Assembly: GCA_963682175.1 (NCBI GenBank) | Contig: OY821791.1 | Coordinates: 32,920,326 to 32,984,325 of the forward strand | Source of the DNA: Triglochin maritima | Lineage: Eukaryota > Streptophyta > Magnoliopsida > Alismatales > Juncaginaceae | Direction of reading: 5' to 3' | Length of the DNA: 64,000 bases | The notes under the pieces: model-generated | What the model was told of the DNA's origin: nothing | Databases searched by the model: none | The model's input: only the letters and a program-made list of their open reading frames with translations | Made by a program: the position numbers and the translations under genes | Shown: one piece after another, positions 44,004 through 55,275 of the stretch | Numbering within the stretch: position 1 is the stretch's first letter | How the letters are laid out: every line of letters begins with the position of its first letter

Positions 44004-45826
44004 CCCTTTCTATTGCACATCCTCAATGAGCCATCTTTCTTCTTCACAAAGAGTACCGGAGCTCCCCAAGGCGAGACACTGGGGTGGATAAACCCAGTAT
44101 CCAACAAATCCTGCAGCTGCTTCTTTAGCTCAGCTAACTCAGCCGGTGCCATCCTATAAGGAGCCTTCGACTTTGGAGTGGTCCCAGCCACCAAATCAAT
44201 ACTGAACTCCAACTCCCTGTGAGGCGGTAACCCAGAAACATCTGAAAACACATCAGCAAACTCCTGGACAATCTCTATGTCCTCCAACGATCTCATCTCT
44301 GGATCTGGAACGACCAAGGTAGCCACGAAAGCTCTGCAGCCCTGCTCAAGCAGCTTCCGTGCCCTCACTACTGACACTACGACCCGACCACCTTTGTCTT
44401 TCTTCCCCCTGATCAGCAAATCAGGTAGCCCATTCCTCGGGATCAGAATCTTCTTCTCCCAGCACAAAACCCGAACATCATACTGGGATAGCCAATCCAT
44501 CCCCAGTATAACATCGAAATCCTCCATCGGCAACAAGATCAGGTCAACAGGAAACTCCTGATCTTCCGAAACAATCGTGGCGCCGGGGAGGAAGCTCCCC
44601 ACAACGCCCACCAGACCCAAGGGTGTGCTGACTTCCAACGTGGCAGTCAACATCGCAGGGGTACGGCCCAACACACTCACAAATATCTCAGAAATGAACG
44701 AATGTGTGGCCCCACAATCAAACAACACTCTGGCTACCAACCCAGCAATCAAGAGCGTACCTTCCACCACAGTGTTGGCGTCCTTCGCCTCCTCTGCCTG
44801 AATGGTGAATACCCGTCCGGTCCTCTGTCCCTGCTGAGGTGGTGAAAAAGGATGACGGCCTCCGCCTCTACCTGCTACCGGAGGTCTCACTCGAGAACTG
44901 GACTCGCCTGGTCCGCTCCTGCAGTCTCTGGCATAATGGCCTGGCTGGCCACAACTGAAACAAACACCAGGACGGCTCCCACACTCACAACCTGGGTGGA
45001 CTCTGCCACACTTCCTGCACGGCTCAGGCTGGCGTGCACCACTCCCCTCAATCCGGAGCCTCTTGCCCGGATTTCCTGCCAGTGGAGCTCCTGGACGTCC
45101 ACTGCTCTTCCCCTGAGGCCTCCTAGACTCTGCATAGTTTTCCTGATAGTCTTGGTCAATGAGAGTCGCGAACTTCACGGCATCTGCTAAGGTCTGAGGC
45201 ATGCTGTAAGTCACGCGGGTACGGAGCTGCTTCCGAAGCCCCCGTATAAACTTCCTCGCCCTCTGAATCGGGGTCACACAGAACTCCGGACAATAACGGT
45301 CCAAAGCGTTGAACTTCCGGACATAATCCGCCAGTGTCATCTCACCCTGCTCGAGGCTCATGAACTCCTCTCTCTTCCCGTCCCTGACATACTCTGGGAA
45401 GTACTGCTCATTGAATTCCCCGAGGAACTCATCCCAGTTGACATCTGTCCTGCCCGGAAACACCACTGCAATCGTGGTTCTCCACCAGTTGGACGCCTCG
45501 CCGCCCAACACATACGTGGCCAACCCCACCATCCTCTCTGGTGGGCTCCCAATCGCTTGGAAGATCTCCTGGATCTTAAAAACCCAGTCCTCGGCAATCT
45601 CAGCATCTCCTCTGCCATCAAATGTAGGTGGGTGTTGGCGCATAAACCGGTCGTGCACCGCCCCTACCCCTGTCGTCTCCTCTCTGCCAGACTGACGATC
45701 TAAAAGAACGCCCAGCCTCTGCACAGTGTCGAAGAGCATCCGGCGCTCCTCCGCCCAATCCATGGCGCCAGTCTCCTCACTAGTACTCGGGCCACGTGGG
45801 GGAAGTCTCTTGCGTCTCGGAGGCAT
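43988..45826 (-). pseudogene. element C gag, zinc knuckle, protease and start of RT
   Basis: Starts MPPRRKR, with gag (FDGRGDAEIAEDWVFKI, FPEYVRDGKREEFMSLEQGE), two Cys/His motifs including CFSCGQPGHYARDC, protease ([24 protein letters not shown]), then the RT start ([25 protein letters not shown]). It ends abruptly after SLRMC in an unrelated NRKGWDLS because of the junction with the X half at about 44005-44015. The gag and protease are uninterrupted. Confidence 0.9.
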
Positions 45827-45940
45827 CTACACACGAGACAACAAAACTGGAAATGAGATGATTATGGATGTAGCTCTAAAATGCAACTATCTAAAAGACA
45901 TCTAAGGTGGCTTCTTTGGACAAGTGCGTCGGAACAGACT

Positions 45941-45952
45941 GCTCTGATACCA
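45941..45952 (-). promoter_or_regulatory. primer-binding site of the Y half of element C
   Basis: Minus strand TGGTATCAGAGC next to the LTR start at 45956. Confidence 0.9.
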
Positions 45953-45955
45953 ATT

Positions 45956-46525
45956 TGTAACATCCTCAAAAGCGGAAGAAATTTTAAATTTTTAATAAAA
46001 CACAACACGAGGATATTACCAACGAAAAAGGCCAACAGGTGCACCAACATATATACAATATATATCTGAGAGTTTACAAAAGTGTGATTACAACAAAAGA
46101 TAAGGGAAATATACATGTAATCACTCGGACCTCAAAACCGGGGAAAGCAGGATCCGATCCCGAAAGCACCCTGCCTCAGTCACCACATCCTAACGTTGCT
46201 CACGACCTGACATAAAACATGAATATGCCTGAGTTTCCCGAGAGGAAACCCCGTATGCCAAACTCTATCACAATAAATGAATTAGACATCTAAAAGCATG
46301 TATGGTATGAAATGCAACAACCAATCAACGTCTCACTGGGTCCCCGGGAACTCTCTCCCTACCACAGTAGCCACCAAACAGTGACGGGTCTCGCGGGTCC
46401 TCTAGCCCAACCCTCACACACGTGCCCCAGGCACCTCAGCCGGAAATATCCTCGGCCACATGCACACGTGCCCCAGGCACCACTGCCGGAAACTCCCTCA
46501 GCGACAACACACGTGCCCCAGGCAA
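45956..46525 (-). repeat. truncated 5' LTR of chromovirus family Y (right end of element C)
   Basis: Starts TGTAACATCCTC and is clearly related to the first 300 bases of the element B LTR (AGGATATTAC, CAGGTGCACCAACATATAT, CTGAGTTTCC...GAAACC). It breaks off near 46525 after three copies of CACGTGCCCCAGGCA. The U3-side remainder is missing. Confidence 0.8.
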
Positions 46526-46920
46526 GTGTGTAGTTAAATTTGGATTCAAAACATGTAGTACATCTTATTGGGTGTGCGAGAAAAATTCTAAATGTCAGAA
46601 GTCGACGTTGTAAGTGTCGAGTTCTGTGAAAATTTTCATTTCGTGTCTAAAAATCAAAACCTGCCGTGAACACGTGTCGTGACGTCTGGGCAGTGGGGTC
46701 TAGTTTGAGAAGTACTTTTCGAGCATCTTCAAACTAAATTTAAAAAAAATATTAATCCGAAATTTATTTTTTTTATAGAAATTTTCAGAATTGTTTCAAT
46801 CAAAAAAACTTTTCAGGTTACAAAATATTGGTGCACAGTTGTTTTTGTTATGAATAAACACTGCAGGTTGACGGTACAAAACATTAGCAACTAGTTTATA
46901 TTAAAGCAAATTAAGTCATA
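46526..46920. other. unassigned sequence between elements C and D
   Basis: AT-rich, with no gene or recognised repeat. Confidence 0.4.
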
Positions 46921-47184
46921 TGTTATGAAAATTGTGTATAGTGGATGATTCACCTTCCAAGATGGTTCATCTTCCAACCAATCTATTATAACTCCTCTAT
47001 TAAAATGTGTTGTAATGTGCATTATATTTACATCATTATTTAATGTAGACTATGTACTTACACACATCTATGTGTATATATATGAGGTTGTAGTATGTAT
47101 TGAGTACACACAAAAGGAGATAAAATACAACTCCTCATTCTCCCTCAACTTCTTGTCCTTTTGTTTGATCGTTATTTTACAACA
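46921..47184 (+). repeat. 5' LTR of copia D (264 bp)
   Basis: Identical by eye to 52196-52460 except for one missing A near 47052. Confidence 0.93.
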
Positions 47185-47196
47185 CGTTATCAGCAT
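47185..47196 (+). promoter_or_regulatory. primer-binding-like site of copia D
   Basis: CGTTATCAGCAT immediately follows the LTR. This is the short ACGTTATCAGCA-type site seen in some plant copia lineages. Confidence 0.65.
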
Positions 47197-50100
47197 GACT
47201 TCGCTCGATGTGATCAACTCAAACACTAGTTGTTTGTTGTTTGATTAAGGTAGTTTACAACATAAGGTTGTATTCATCTTCAGGTAGTCTTTTACAATTT
47301 ATAATATTATTAATCTATTTACTTGTTGAATATGCTCATATTATATTCTTAAATGTGATGTTATATGTCTAGAAATTATACTCATATTATATTCTTAAAT
47401 GTGATGTATGTTTACAAATTTCTATTACAAAATCTTGGTTTGAAATATTATGTTTTGTATATATATTCTTAGATGGCGGACTATTAACTTTTATTTTAGT
47501 ATGGTAGTAAAATTTAAGTCATGCACATAACATTTATAGATGCATATGAGTACGTTATTTGATAAAAATGTATTAATCGAGGTTTATAAGCATTTTGTTT
47601 TGCAAAAGTTGATCATATATTTGGAATATCACTAGATGACTTAACATTCCAATGATAATGACATAATTTTTGTGTGCATATGTCATATCTAATGCATGTT
47701 GTTTTGCTAGAAACTATAAACGTTTCTTTTATCTATTTTATTTTGTGTAATCTTTTATATGATATTGATCATCTTGATTGTTGAAGAATGTTAAATATAC
47801 GTCTTATGATAAATGAACAAAAAATTTACTTGTCGCATTTTGGATGTTAAAATCCAACTTGATGCTCTTGAGAATACAAATGAAAATATATATATATTGC
47901 TTGACATAGTTAGATATCTTTTTGGAATAATGAAAACATGCAAAGGGTATATTTTTTTCTTATAAAAGTCTACATGTTATTATTGCTTTTAACTTGTGCA
48001 CCGAAAAGAAAAGAAAAATGCTTGGATATTATATCATATTATTCTTGTGATGAAACACTAGTTTCAATCATATTTGATGCATTTTTGCAAATCTAATATT
48101 TGATGCATCCCGTTAAGTTATCATATTATGTCACATAAAATTTCGATGTTATTTGTTGCATCACATCTGGAAATATTATGGTTATTCTTTCCGGCACATG
48201 TGATTTATTTATGCAATTATATATATATATGATATAATGTGGTATATTACAACAAAATTTGGGTTTTCATATTACGAAAATAATTATTTACCATATGCCA
48301 TGTTATCATTTAAAAAGAAGCACTTCAGGCCCAATGGCAAAAACGGTAATCTTCATGAGGTGCAAATAAATAATGATATCAAGATTGTATATTCATGTGA
48401 AGAAAACTATGAAAATGTATAGCAATCCCTGAAGGATTCTTATGAGCATCAAAAGGGTGTGCAAATGCCAAAGTCTCATAAACCCATCAAACTCATTCCC
48501 TAAATCTAGCTCTAGTGTGTCCAGAAGACCATAGAGAGTTGAGATAGGAAAATCTTATATCCATTTCACAAATTAATGATCTGATACTCTAGTAGTAATA
48601 CGGAGTCCAAAAAATCACAAGTAATTGACTTGCTCCATTCCCTGAAGTGAATGTATGAGAGCGTGAAAAATCTTACAAAAGTCTATTATAATCATTTTGT
48701 GACCATGATTATGGATGTGAATGTGGATGAGATAAATGACAAAATAATTAATATCATTATGGTATATAAATTCCACGATCAAAATGGGTTTATTTGTAGT
48801 TATGTGTGTTTTATTTGATAAGTAACATATACTTTATCTAGTAGATATACATGATTATATGCTGGAATACCAATATGACAAATGTGTATTATATACAATG
48901 ATACAAATATTTTGTTTAAGCTTTGATTTATTTGTCATTTATATTGAAACTATATATTTTATATTGGTCAGTGCTCTCGTTAGTCCAATATATTTTCATA
49001 CTTGTGATTGTTATTCACTTACGATAAGATTCTTTTTAGATATTAATAATACACATGTATATGTTGCTAACATATCAATATTCAACATTTTTTATATGTT
49101 TGTGATGACTATTTATGCATATCATTATAATGTATTTTTTAAGGATCAATAACAAAGATAATATTTGCATTATCGTCTTAAAATGGCAAAATACACATGC
49201 ATATGATGATATGTTAGTATGCATAATTTCTATCTAAAAGACTTATACCAAGTTACGTTGAAATTAATTGACATTCATGTGATTGAATGCATGGTTCTTT
49301 TTTTAGATTTTGTCATTGGAAGAACCTTATCATTTATTTTGTAATAGTTGCATAAATAATTTATCTACAATAAAAAAATTATTCGGCTTGAAATGAAGAG
49401 TATGGATACTCTTCGGTCTCCTATTTGATTTAAGATCAGGAAAGATGAATTATGCATCATGTATAGTGTTGTCATGCACACTATATTAAGAGATAAGTAT
49501 TCTCTAATTTGATAATGAGAAAAGCCGAAGCCACTACTGTACAAGGTCATACAAATTTAGTAGAAAGCTTCAGAAGAGTCATATCTACTATTACATGTTG
49601 AATTATCTTGGCGTTAAATGATGCATTTTATAAATTATGTCTCAAGAAACTTTTTAAGTTTCAAATCGCAAGAATGACTTGTATTGAGACTACAATTGAA
49701 GTAAAGAAGAATATTTTTATATTCCTACAATCATGCCAGGCAGGAAAAATGCTATCAAGAAAAATACCTGACTTTTGAACAATTTGTCATTGCACACATA
49801 GTGGCTTGGTCAAAAGACTTGCACTGATGAATCAAATGAATATTGATTCTAATAACATATGGTATGACCGATTGGGTCAATGAGGACATATATGATGACA
49901 AATGTTTCTGAAATTTCATATGATCATCCACTGAATAATGAGAATGTTCTTCAACTAAGTAGGTATCTACGAGCTCTATCTTTCCGTAAGATGAGATAAC
50001 TTGTGATTGAAAGTCATAAGAATAAGTTATTGTAAAATCACAATATGTGTCATCATATTTTGGATCATGTGCCCGAAGCACATGCACATGTTACAAATTA

Positions 50101-52186
50101 AGCATCGATTTATAAAATATCTCTGAATATGGATCATTATGAGATCTTAAAATTTATACATGATACATTAATATGCATACATGTTGATATTATTCTTTTT
50201 TTTGTTATGTACATCATGTTATGAATGTTCTCATATTTTACTTGTACAATATTGAATGAAATGTTTCCCATCTGCGATTAATAGTTTACCACCTCCAAAA
50301 TTTAGTGGTCTCAAATTAAATTGGACATTTTAGTATGATTCATATTCCTGATAATATTAAAATACTTGACGCCCTTGAAGGGCGATGTATTTTATTGTCC
50401 AGTCCAACAATTTTATATATAGAGAGACATATTTTTTGGCATTAGGGGGAGAAGGCCAGAAGCTTAAAGATTGCCAAGAAAATGTACTATATTGAACATG
50501 AAGTTCATTAGAGAATATACGTACAAGTATCATTGAACCTGAAGTTCATAAAATCATTAACTTGCAATATCTAGCAAGTAAATGTCATACATTTTTAGTG
50601 ATCACAAAAGTGTGACTATGTCTTGTATTACTAGACATAAAGCGCATAATATAATATAAAGTGAAGATTTTCACATGACAAAAAATATTTGAGCTCAACC
50701 AACGCCAGAAGCGTGGACTAAAACATATATTATTTGTGGAAGTGAAAATAAAACTTAGTCACTCATTACACCTCCTGAAGAGATTATTCCTGAAGAATAT
50801 AAACCCGGTAAAATAAAAGCAGCTGCTAGCAAATGTAACAATTCCGGGAATACATAACGGTCAGATCCTAACATTTTGGGAAACAACAAGGATTTGATTA
50901 TTATAAAAGTTGCATGCTGATACGAGAGAAGCATTAAAAGGTTATCGTCGACGACAAAATCGCCTTCTTAGAGCATGCTAATTCAATAGAAAATCTGGAT
51001 CCAGAATCTATAGTATTATAAGAATGTCAGAAGCATTCATATTTGAAATGAACAAAAGAATGCGAATAATATAGAACTAGACTCGCTTATTGGACCTGTA
51101 GTCCTGCGAATAATATCTGAAGAATGTGAATAGAAATCACATTACAACATGGTGGTACATTATAAAGCGAGTAGTGACACAAGGGTTTTTCGCAGGACCC
51201 AACATTACGATGTTACTTATTCTCTCGAAATGTATAATATTACGTTATGTTACTTGATCAGTATGGCATAAATATATATAAACATATGAGATATGTTGTG
51301 ACTGCAAATTTGTATGTCATTTGGTATTGATATAAATAAATCCCTGAAGGACTAAAATTGCCCAAGGAAAATTATAATGAAGAGATGCATTATAATCACC
51401 ATATGAACAAACAAAGAGAATATGCATATCATCTCGAATAATTATATTAAAAGGAACTCCTGAAGAGATTAAACACGTGCTCGTGAAATATTCGAATGAT
51501 AAATTTTGAAATAAATGACTAGAGAACAATCAACTATTTTTCGATATGCAGTTCGGACATTCTCCAGAAGAGAATTGTTACAATGATTCGATTATATAAA
51601 GATATATTATACAAAGAAAGTTCACATGGAATTATCAATATTTACTTACTATATTCATGAGATAAATATTTTGTTCAGTGATGATTCATATATGTCTAAT
51701 CCACAACAATAAAAAATCACAAATTATTTTGTGTTATTGTGGAGACGTTGCAATGTTTATGCAAGTTGGTGAACTACGTATAAGGGGGAGTAGATTTCTA
51801 ATCATCATCCCTAAAGAACAATTATTCCTGAAGGATAATACCCAGAAGGCCTATAGTTGTACTTTTTTCCTTTTTCAAGTTTTTGTCCTACAAGGTTTTA
51901 CTTGGCGAGGTTTTTAACAAGACAGCTTGCGCAATTGTGTTAACATATGTCATGCACTCTTTTTCCCTTAGCTATTTTCCCACTGGGTTTTTATAGCAAG
52001 GTTTTTAACGAGACATGAACATAACACTATTTTCCAACATAGTGTATAAATATATGTTGAAATGAGGGGGAGAATTATACGCTCTGCACTTTTTTTTCCT
52101 TCACCAAGTTTTTGTCCCACAGGGTTTTACTTGGCAAGGTTTTTAACAAGGCAGATCGAAAGCCGTATACCAAAAGGTGATCATCT
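47197..52186 (+). pseudogene. degenerate copia polyprotein region of element D
   Basis: No frame longer than about 110 codons survives. Recognisable remnants in the plus direction are the pre-integrase motif near 49859, a loop matching QRKRGLK-type linker near 50710, and RT-like VVTQGFFAGP near 51180. The interior is AT-rich and full of stops, far more decayed than the LTRs. Confidence 0.65.
51860..52165 (+). repeat. three diverged copies of a GGTTTTTAAC(A/G)A repeat before the polypurine tract
   Basis: The phrase TTTGTCC(T/C)ACA(A/G)GGTTTTACTTGGC(A/G)AGGTTTTTAAC occurs near 51882 and 52098, with a shorter version near 51975. It is a common 3' feature of some plant copia elements. Confidence 0.75.
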
Positions 52187-52195
52187 AAGGGGGAG
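52187..52195 (+). promoter_or_regulatory. polypurine tract of copia D
   Basis: AAGGGGGAG abuts the 3' LTR start TGTTATG at 52196. Confidence 0.88.
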
Positions 52196-52460
52196 TGTTA
52201 TGAAAATTGTGTATAGTGGATGATTCACCTTCCAAGATGGTTCATCTTCCAACCAATCTATTATAACTCCTCTATTAAAATGTGTTGTAATGTGCATTAT
52301 ATTTACATCATTATTTAATGTAGACTATGTAACTTACACACATCTATGTGTATATATATGAGGTTGTAGTATGTATTGAGTACACACAAAAGGAGATAAA
52401 ATACAACTCCTCATTCTCCCTCAACTTCTTGTCCTTTTGTTTGATCGTTATTTTACAACA
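52196..52460 (+). repeat. 3' LTR of copia D (265 bp)
   Basis: Pair of 46921-47184; differs by one inserted A. Confidence 0.93.
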
Positions 52461-55275
52461 ATATATATTAATTAGTACGTGGATTCAATTATCTAAATTA
52501 AGAAGTCATTGTCTCACGTGGGAGGAGTTGGGTCTTCCACTGAATCGACTAGAAGGAAAAACAATACAGACAGACTCCAAACAATATTTGGATTGAATAA
52601 AGGCATTGGAATTAGAAATCTAGAAGTGAAGTTTCCAAATGAGCATGTAAAGAGAAACTTGTAAGTGAAGGATTGTATCTTTTGCAGTTGTTTTCTGCAA
52701 AAAAACCATGCATGAAATCCGGATTGGATTTGTAGTTGATTGGTGACCATATGATGGATAATTTGGTCAGCTTGTTGTTTGGGTAATGAAATGTCAGCAT
52801 AGGCGTCTAAGGTGGTGCATGGTTCCATCTAGAACACAACACACATAAAGATTGATCAATATTGGTACTTTCAAATGTCCGTGTGTTTAGACTACAAAGG
52901 AGGATTGGTATTGGAGTAGTCCACGTGGTTTAGACTTTAGAAATCAAGTGGAGGTAAGACCTTTTCAGTAGTTGTGTGTTTCTCTACGTGACAAGTGGAT
53001 GGTGTGGAAAACATGTATGGGTGAGTTTTTTCTTCCGTTAATATCTTGTTGTGTTTGTTATTACAAAAGAAATCTGGTAGTTTTGTTTTAACTTTGAAGA
53101 TGTCAAGATAATGATGGGGAGCTATTAAAGTCCGAATTGGTAGCTTCTTGTTTGTGATGAAAATGATCTCTCTCAGTCAACCAATTGAGCAAGTCTTAGG
53201 GCTCTACTCATGCATGGGCTGGACTTGGTTGGCATGGTATAACATTTTAATTGTAACATCGAAGTTTTGACTATTTCTCACTATTTGTAACATAATATTG
53301 TTAGAATCGATGATTATCTAATCATAAACTAATGGAGTTAAAAGTAAAAGAATAGAAAATCACAAACCACAAATTCAATACCAGATATTTTTTATAGAGG
53401 TTCGACACCCTAACTGTGTCATAGTATTCTCTTTCAAGTCCAGCTCGATCACCACGAGCCCCGCTTGAGTTTTCACTAAATCGAGTTCTGTTCCGAACCG
53501 TGATCACCTCCTTTACAATCACGAGCATTGCGAACAATCCTCGTCTTGCTCGATTTTTCCTCTCAACCCGAGAAAGAAGAGATAACAAAATCTAAGGATG
53601 TCAGTCTGTTGATTATAAAACGAAACCAAAACATCTGTTGATCCAATCCACAGATGTGTTTGCTTTCGTTTTATAATATTTTTTAATGGAAATTTTCATC
53701 TGACATTTTTCATATGTTTTGCACGGGCACCAGCGTATGTCAGTCTGATAAACTGAAAAACATAAGAACTAAAATACTAATAAACATATATGCAATCATT
53801 CATATTTGACTTGTAATCATTCAAATTTCCCTTTGCAAATTTAGGAACAAACCATAAAAAATATAAACAAAAGCAACAAGTTTAAAAGACCCCAATAAAT
53901 GATAATTGTGAAATGTTAACCAAATAATCTTCATAAAAAGTAACTCCCAGAAGTTTGAAGTTAAAACTTTAGGGAAAAAACACAATAAGAAGTTTCGCGG
54001 ATGAAGAATCATATTGTAAGTACCATTTGAAATTCCAAACCCATTTCGTGTTAAATGAGATAAATTGAGTGCACTGATCGACCTTATTTCGAGGAATTCT
54101 CTACAAAACATGACTGACAAGTGAAAAAAGGAAATTGTATTGATCAAAATTTATAGCATGATACTTATTAAGCCAATAATGTGAATGATCATTTTGAGTC
54201 CCTCTCAATTGGTCGACTCCTTGTAATAAATTCTATCTTTAAAACAACAATAGTTTTAAACTCCTTTACAACCGTGATCACAGATTCTGTCAACCGTTAG
54301 AAGAAATGTTGTCTGAAACAGGTTGTCTTGGTCAAAATAATGAGTTCGGATGACCGAACAAAGTTTGGTTTACATATTACAACTTCTAGTAAGTCTTTCC
54401 AATTTCGACCAATTACATTTTGGTTCACCAAACCAGATTCGGCTAGTCGTTCCAAGGTGGACAGTAAGAATTAATCGGGATTTGATTGGTTGTCTGTACC
54501 GATAGTTTGTTTTTTAGCGCCAACAATTGAAAATCAAATATTCGTTGCGAGTCCAATGACTATATTGACACGTGGAAAGAGTCATTGCATGATATATGTG
54601 AAAAGTAAACAGTTGACTGATAGGAGATCGGTCATCCGAAAATAGACAAGACAAATTATCTCTAAGACAAAATACAAATGTGACCGTTGGAGTAAAATCC
54701 AAAATCAGTCCTAAAGGAATTCGTCGGCCAAATGACAATCGGTCGGCCGAGTGGACAATTCTAGTAATGATTCTAACAACTACTGATAAAATGATTTAGG
54801 TCATCTGTTAGATGTTCGATTGTCCGAACAAGACTGTGACATAATCCTAGTGTTCCAGTTCATGATTCCTTAGAGGTAGATGGGTTGATTACTTAAATCA
54901 ATTTTGGATAACTACACTTTCTTGATTTTCCTATAATACTAACTGCTGGAGAACATGTCAAAAAATCAAAATCAATCTTTTGAAGCGTTGAAGCATTTGT
55001 TGGCATTACGGGTTCATTATTGACACAACAAAGTAATAGTACAATAACATTTATTTTCCCCCTTTTGTGCGACTAATTAGCTTATTAACAATCTAAACAT
55101 GCTAAAATTATGCTAAATATGATTATGGTAGTAAGAATTCACATAAGTGTTGCAGAAAAATGCGTGGGAGAACAATTCTCATCTATGATCTATACAAGAC
55201 TATATAGCTTCTTTTTATTCTCTATGTCCCTGATCCACATTATGTTTCCCCTTTTCTTTTCCAACATACTTAGTC
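52461..55275. other. host sequence, no complete gene recognised
   Basis: A minus-strand open segment at about 52650-52828 (MEPCTTLDAYADISLPKQQA, then DQIIHHMVTNQLQIQSGFH) looks coding-like and could be an exon, but no family is recognised. Between about 53290 and 54830 the text resembles a decayed LTR: two related phrases around CGTGATCAC plus CTCCTTTACAA, and the dyad TCGGTCGGCCGAG near 54739. No termini were found. Confidence 0.35.

Larger units (their letters stand above)
40823..46525 (-). mobile_element. chimeric chromovirus C (two families joined)
   Basis: The left half has 3' LTR, chromodomain and late integrase of family X; the right half has 5' LTR (truncated), gag, protease and early RT of family Y. 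Both halves have the same orientation and are joined at about 44010. Flanking pentamers do not match (ACAAA on the left), as expected for a recombinant or truncated structure. Confidence 0.75.
46921..52460 (+). mobile_element. Ty1/copia element D, coding region decayed
   Basis: Two 264/265-bp LTRs (TGTTATGAAAATT...TTTTACAACA) surround 5 kb. A primer-binding-like CGTTATCAGCAT follows the left LTR and AAGGGGGAG precedes the right one. Only scraps of copia protein survive, e.g. WYDRLGQ (pre-integrase, about 49859) and a stretch resembling VARKARLVAQGF-type RT (about 51150-51190), each broken by stops. The expected flanking duplication is not clear (TCATA left, ATATA right). Confidence 0.85.

Noticed and set aside
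53290..54830. A complete LTR retrotransposon between copia D and the hAT element
   Set aside because: Phrases resemble decayed LTR sequence, but no termini, primer-binding site or coding domain could be identified.
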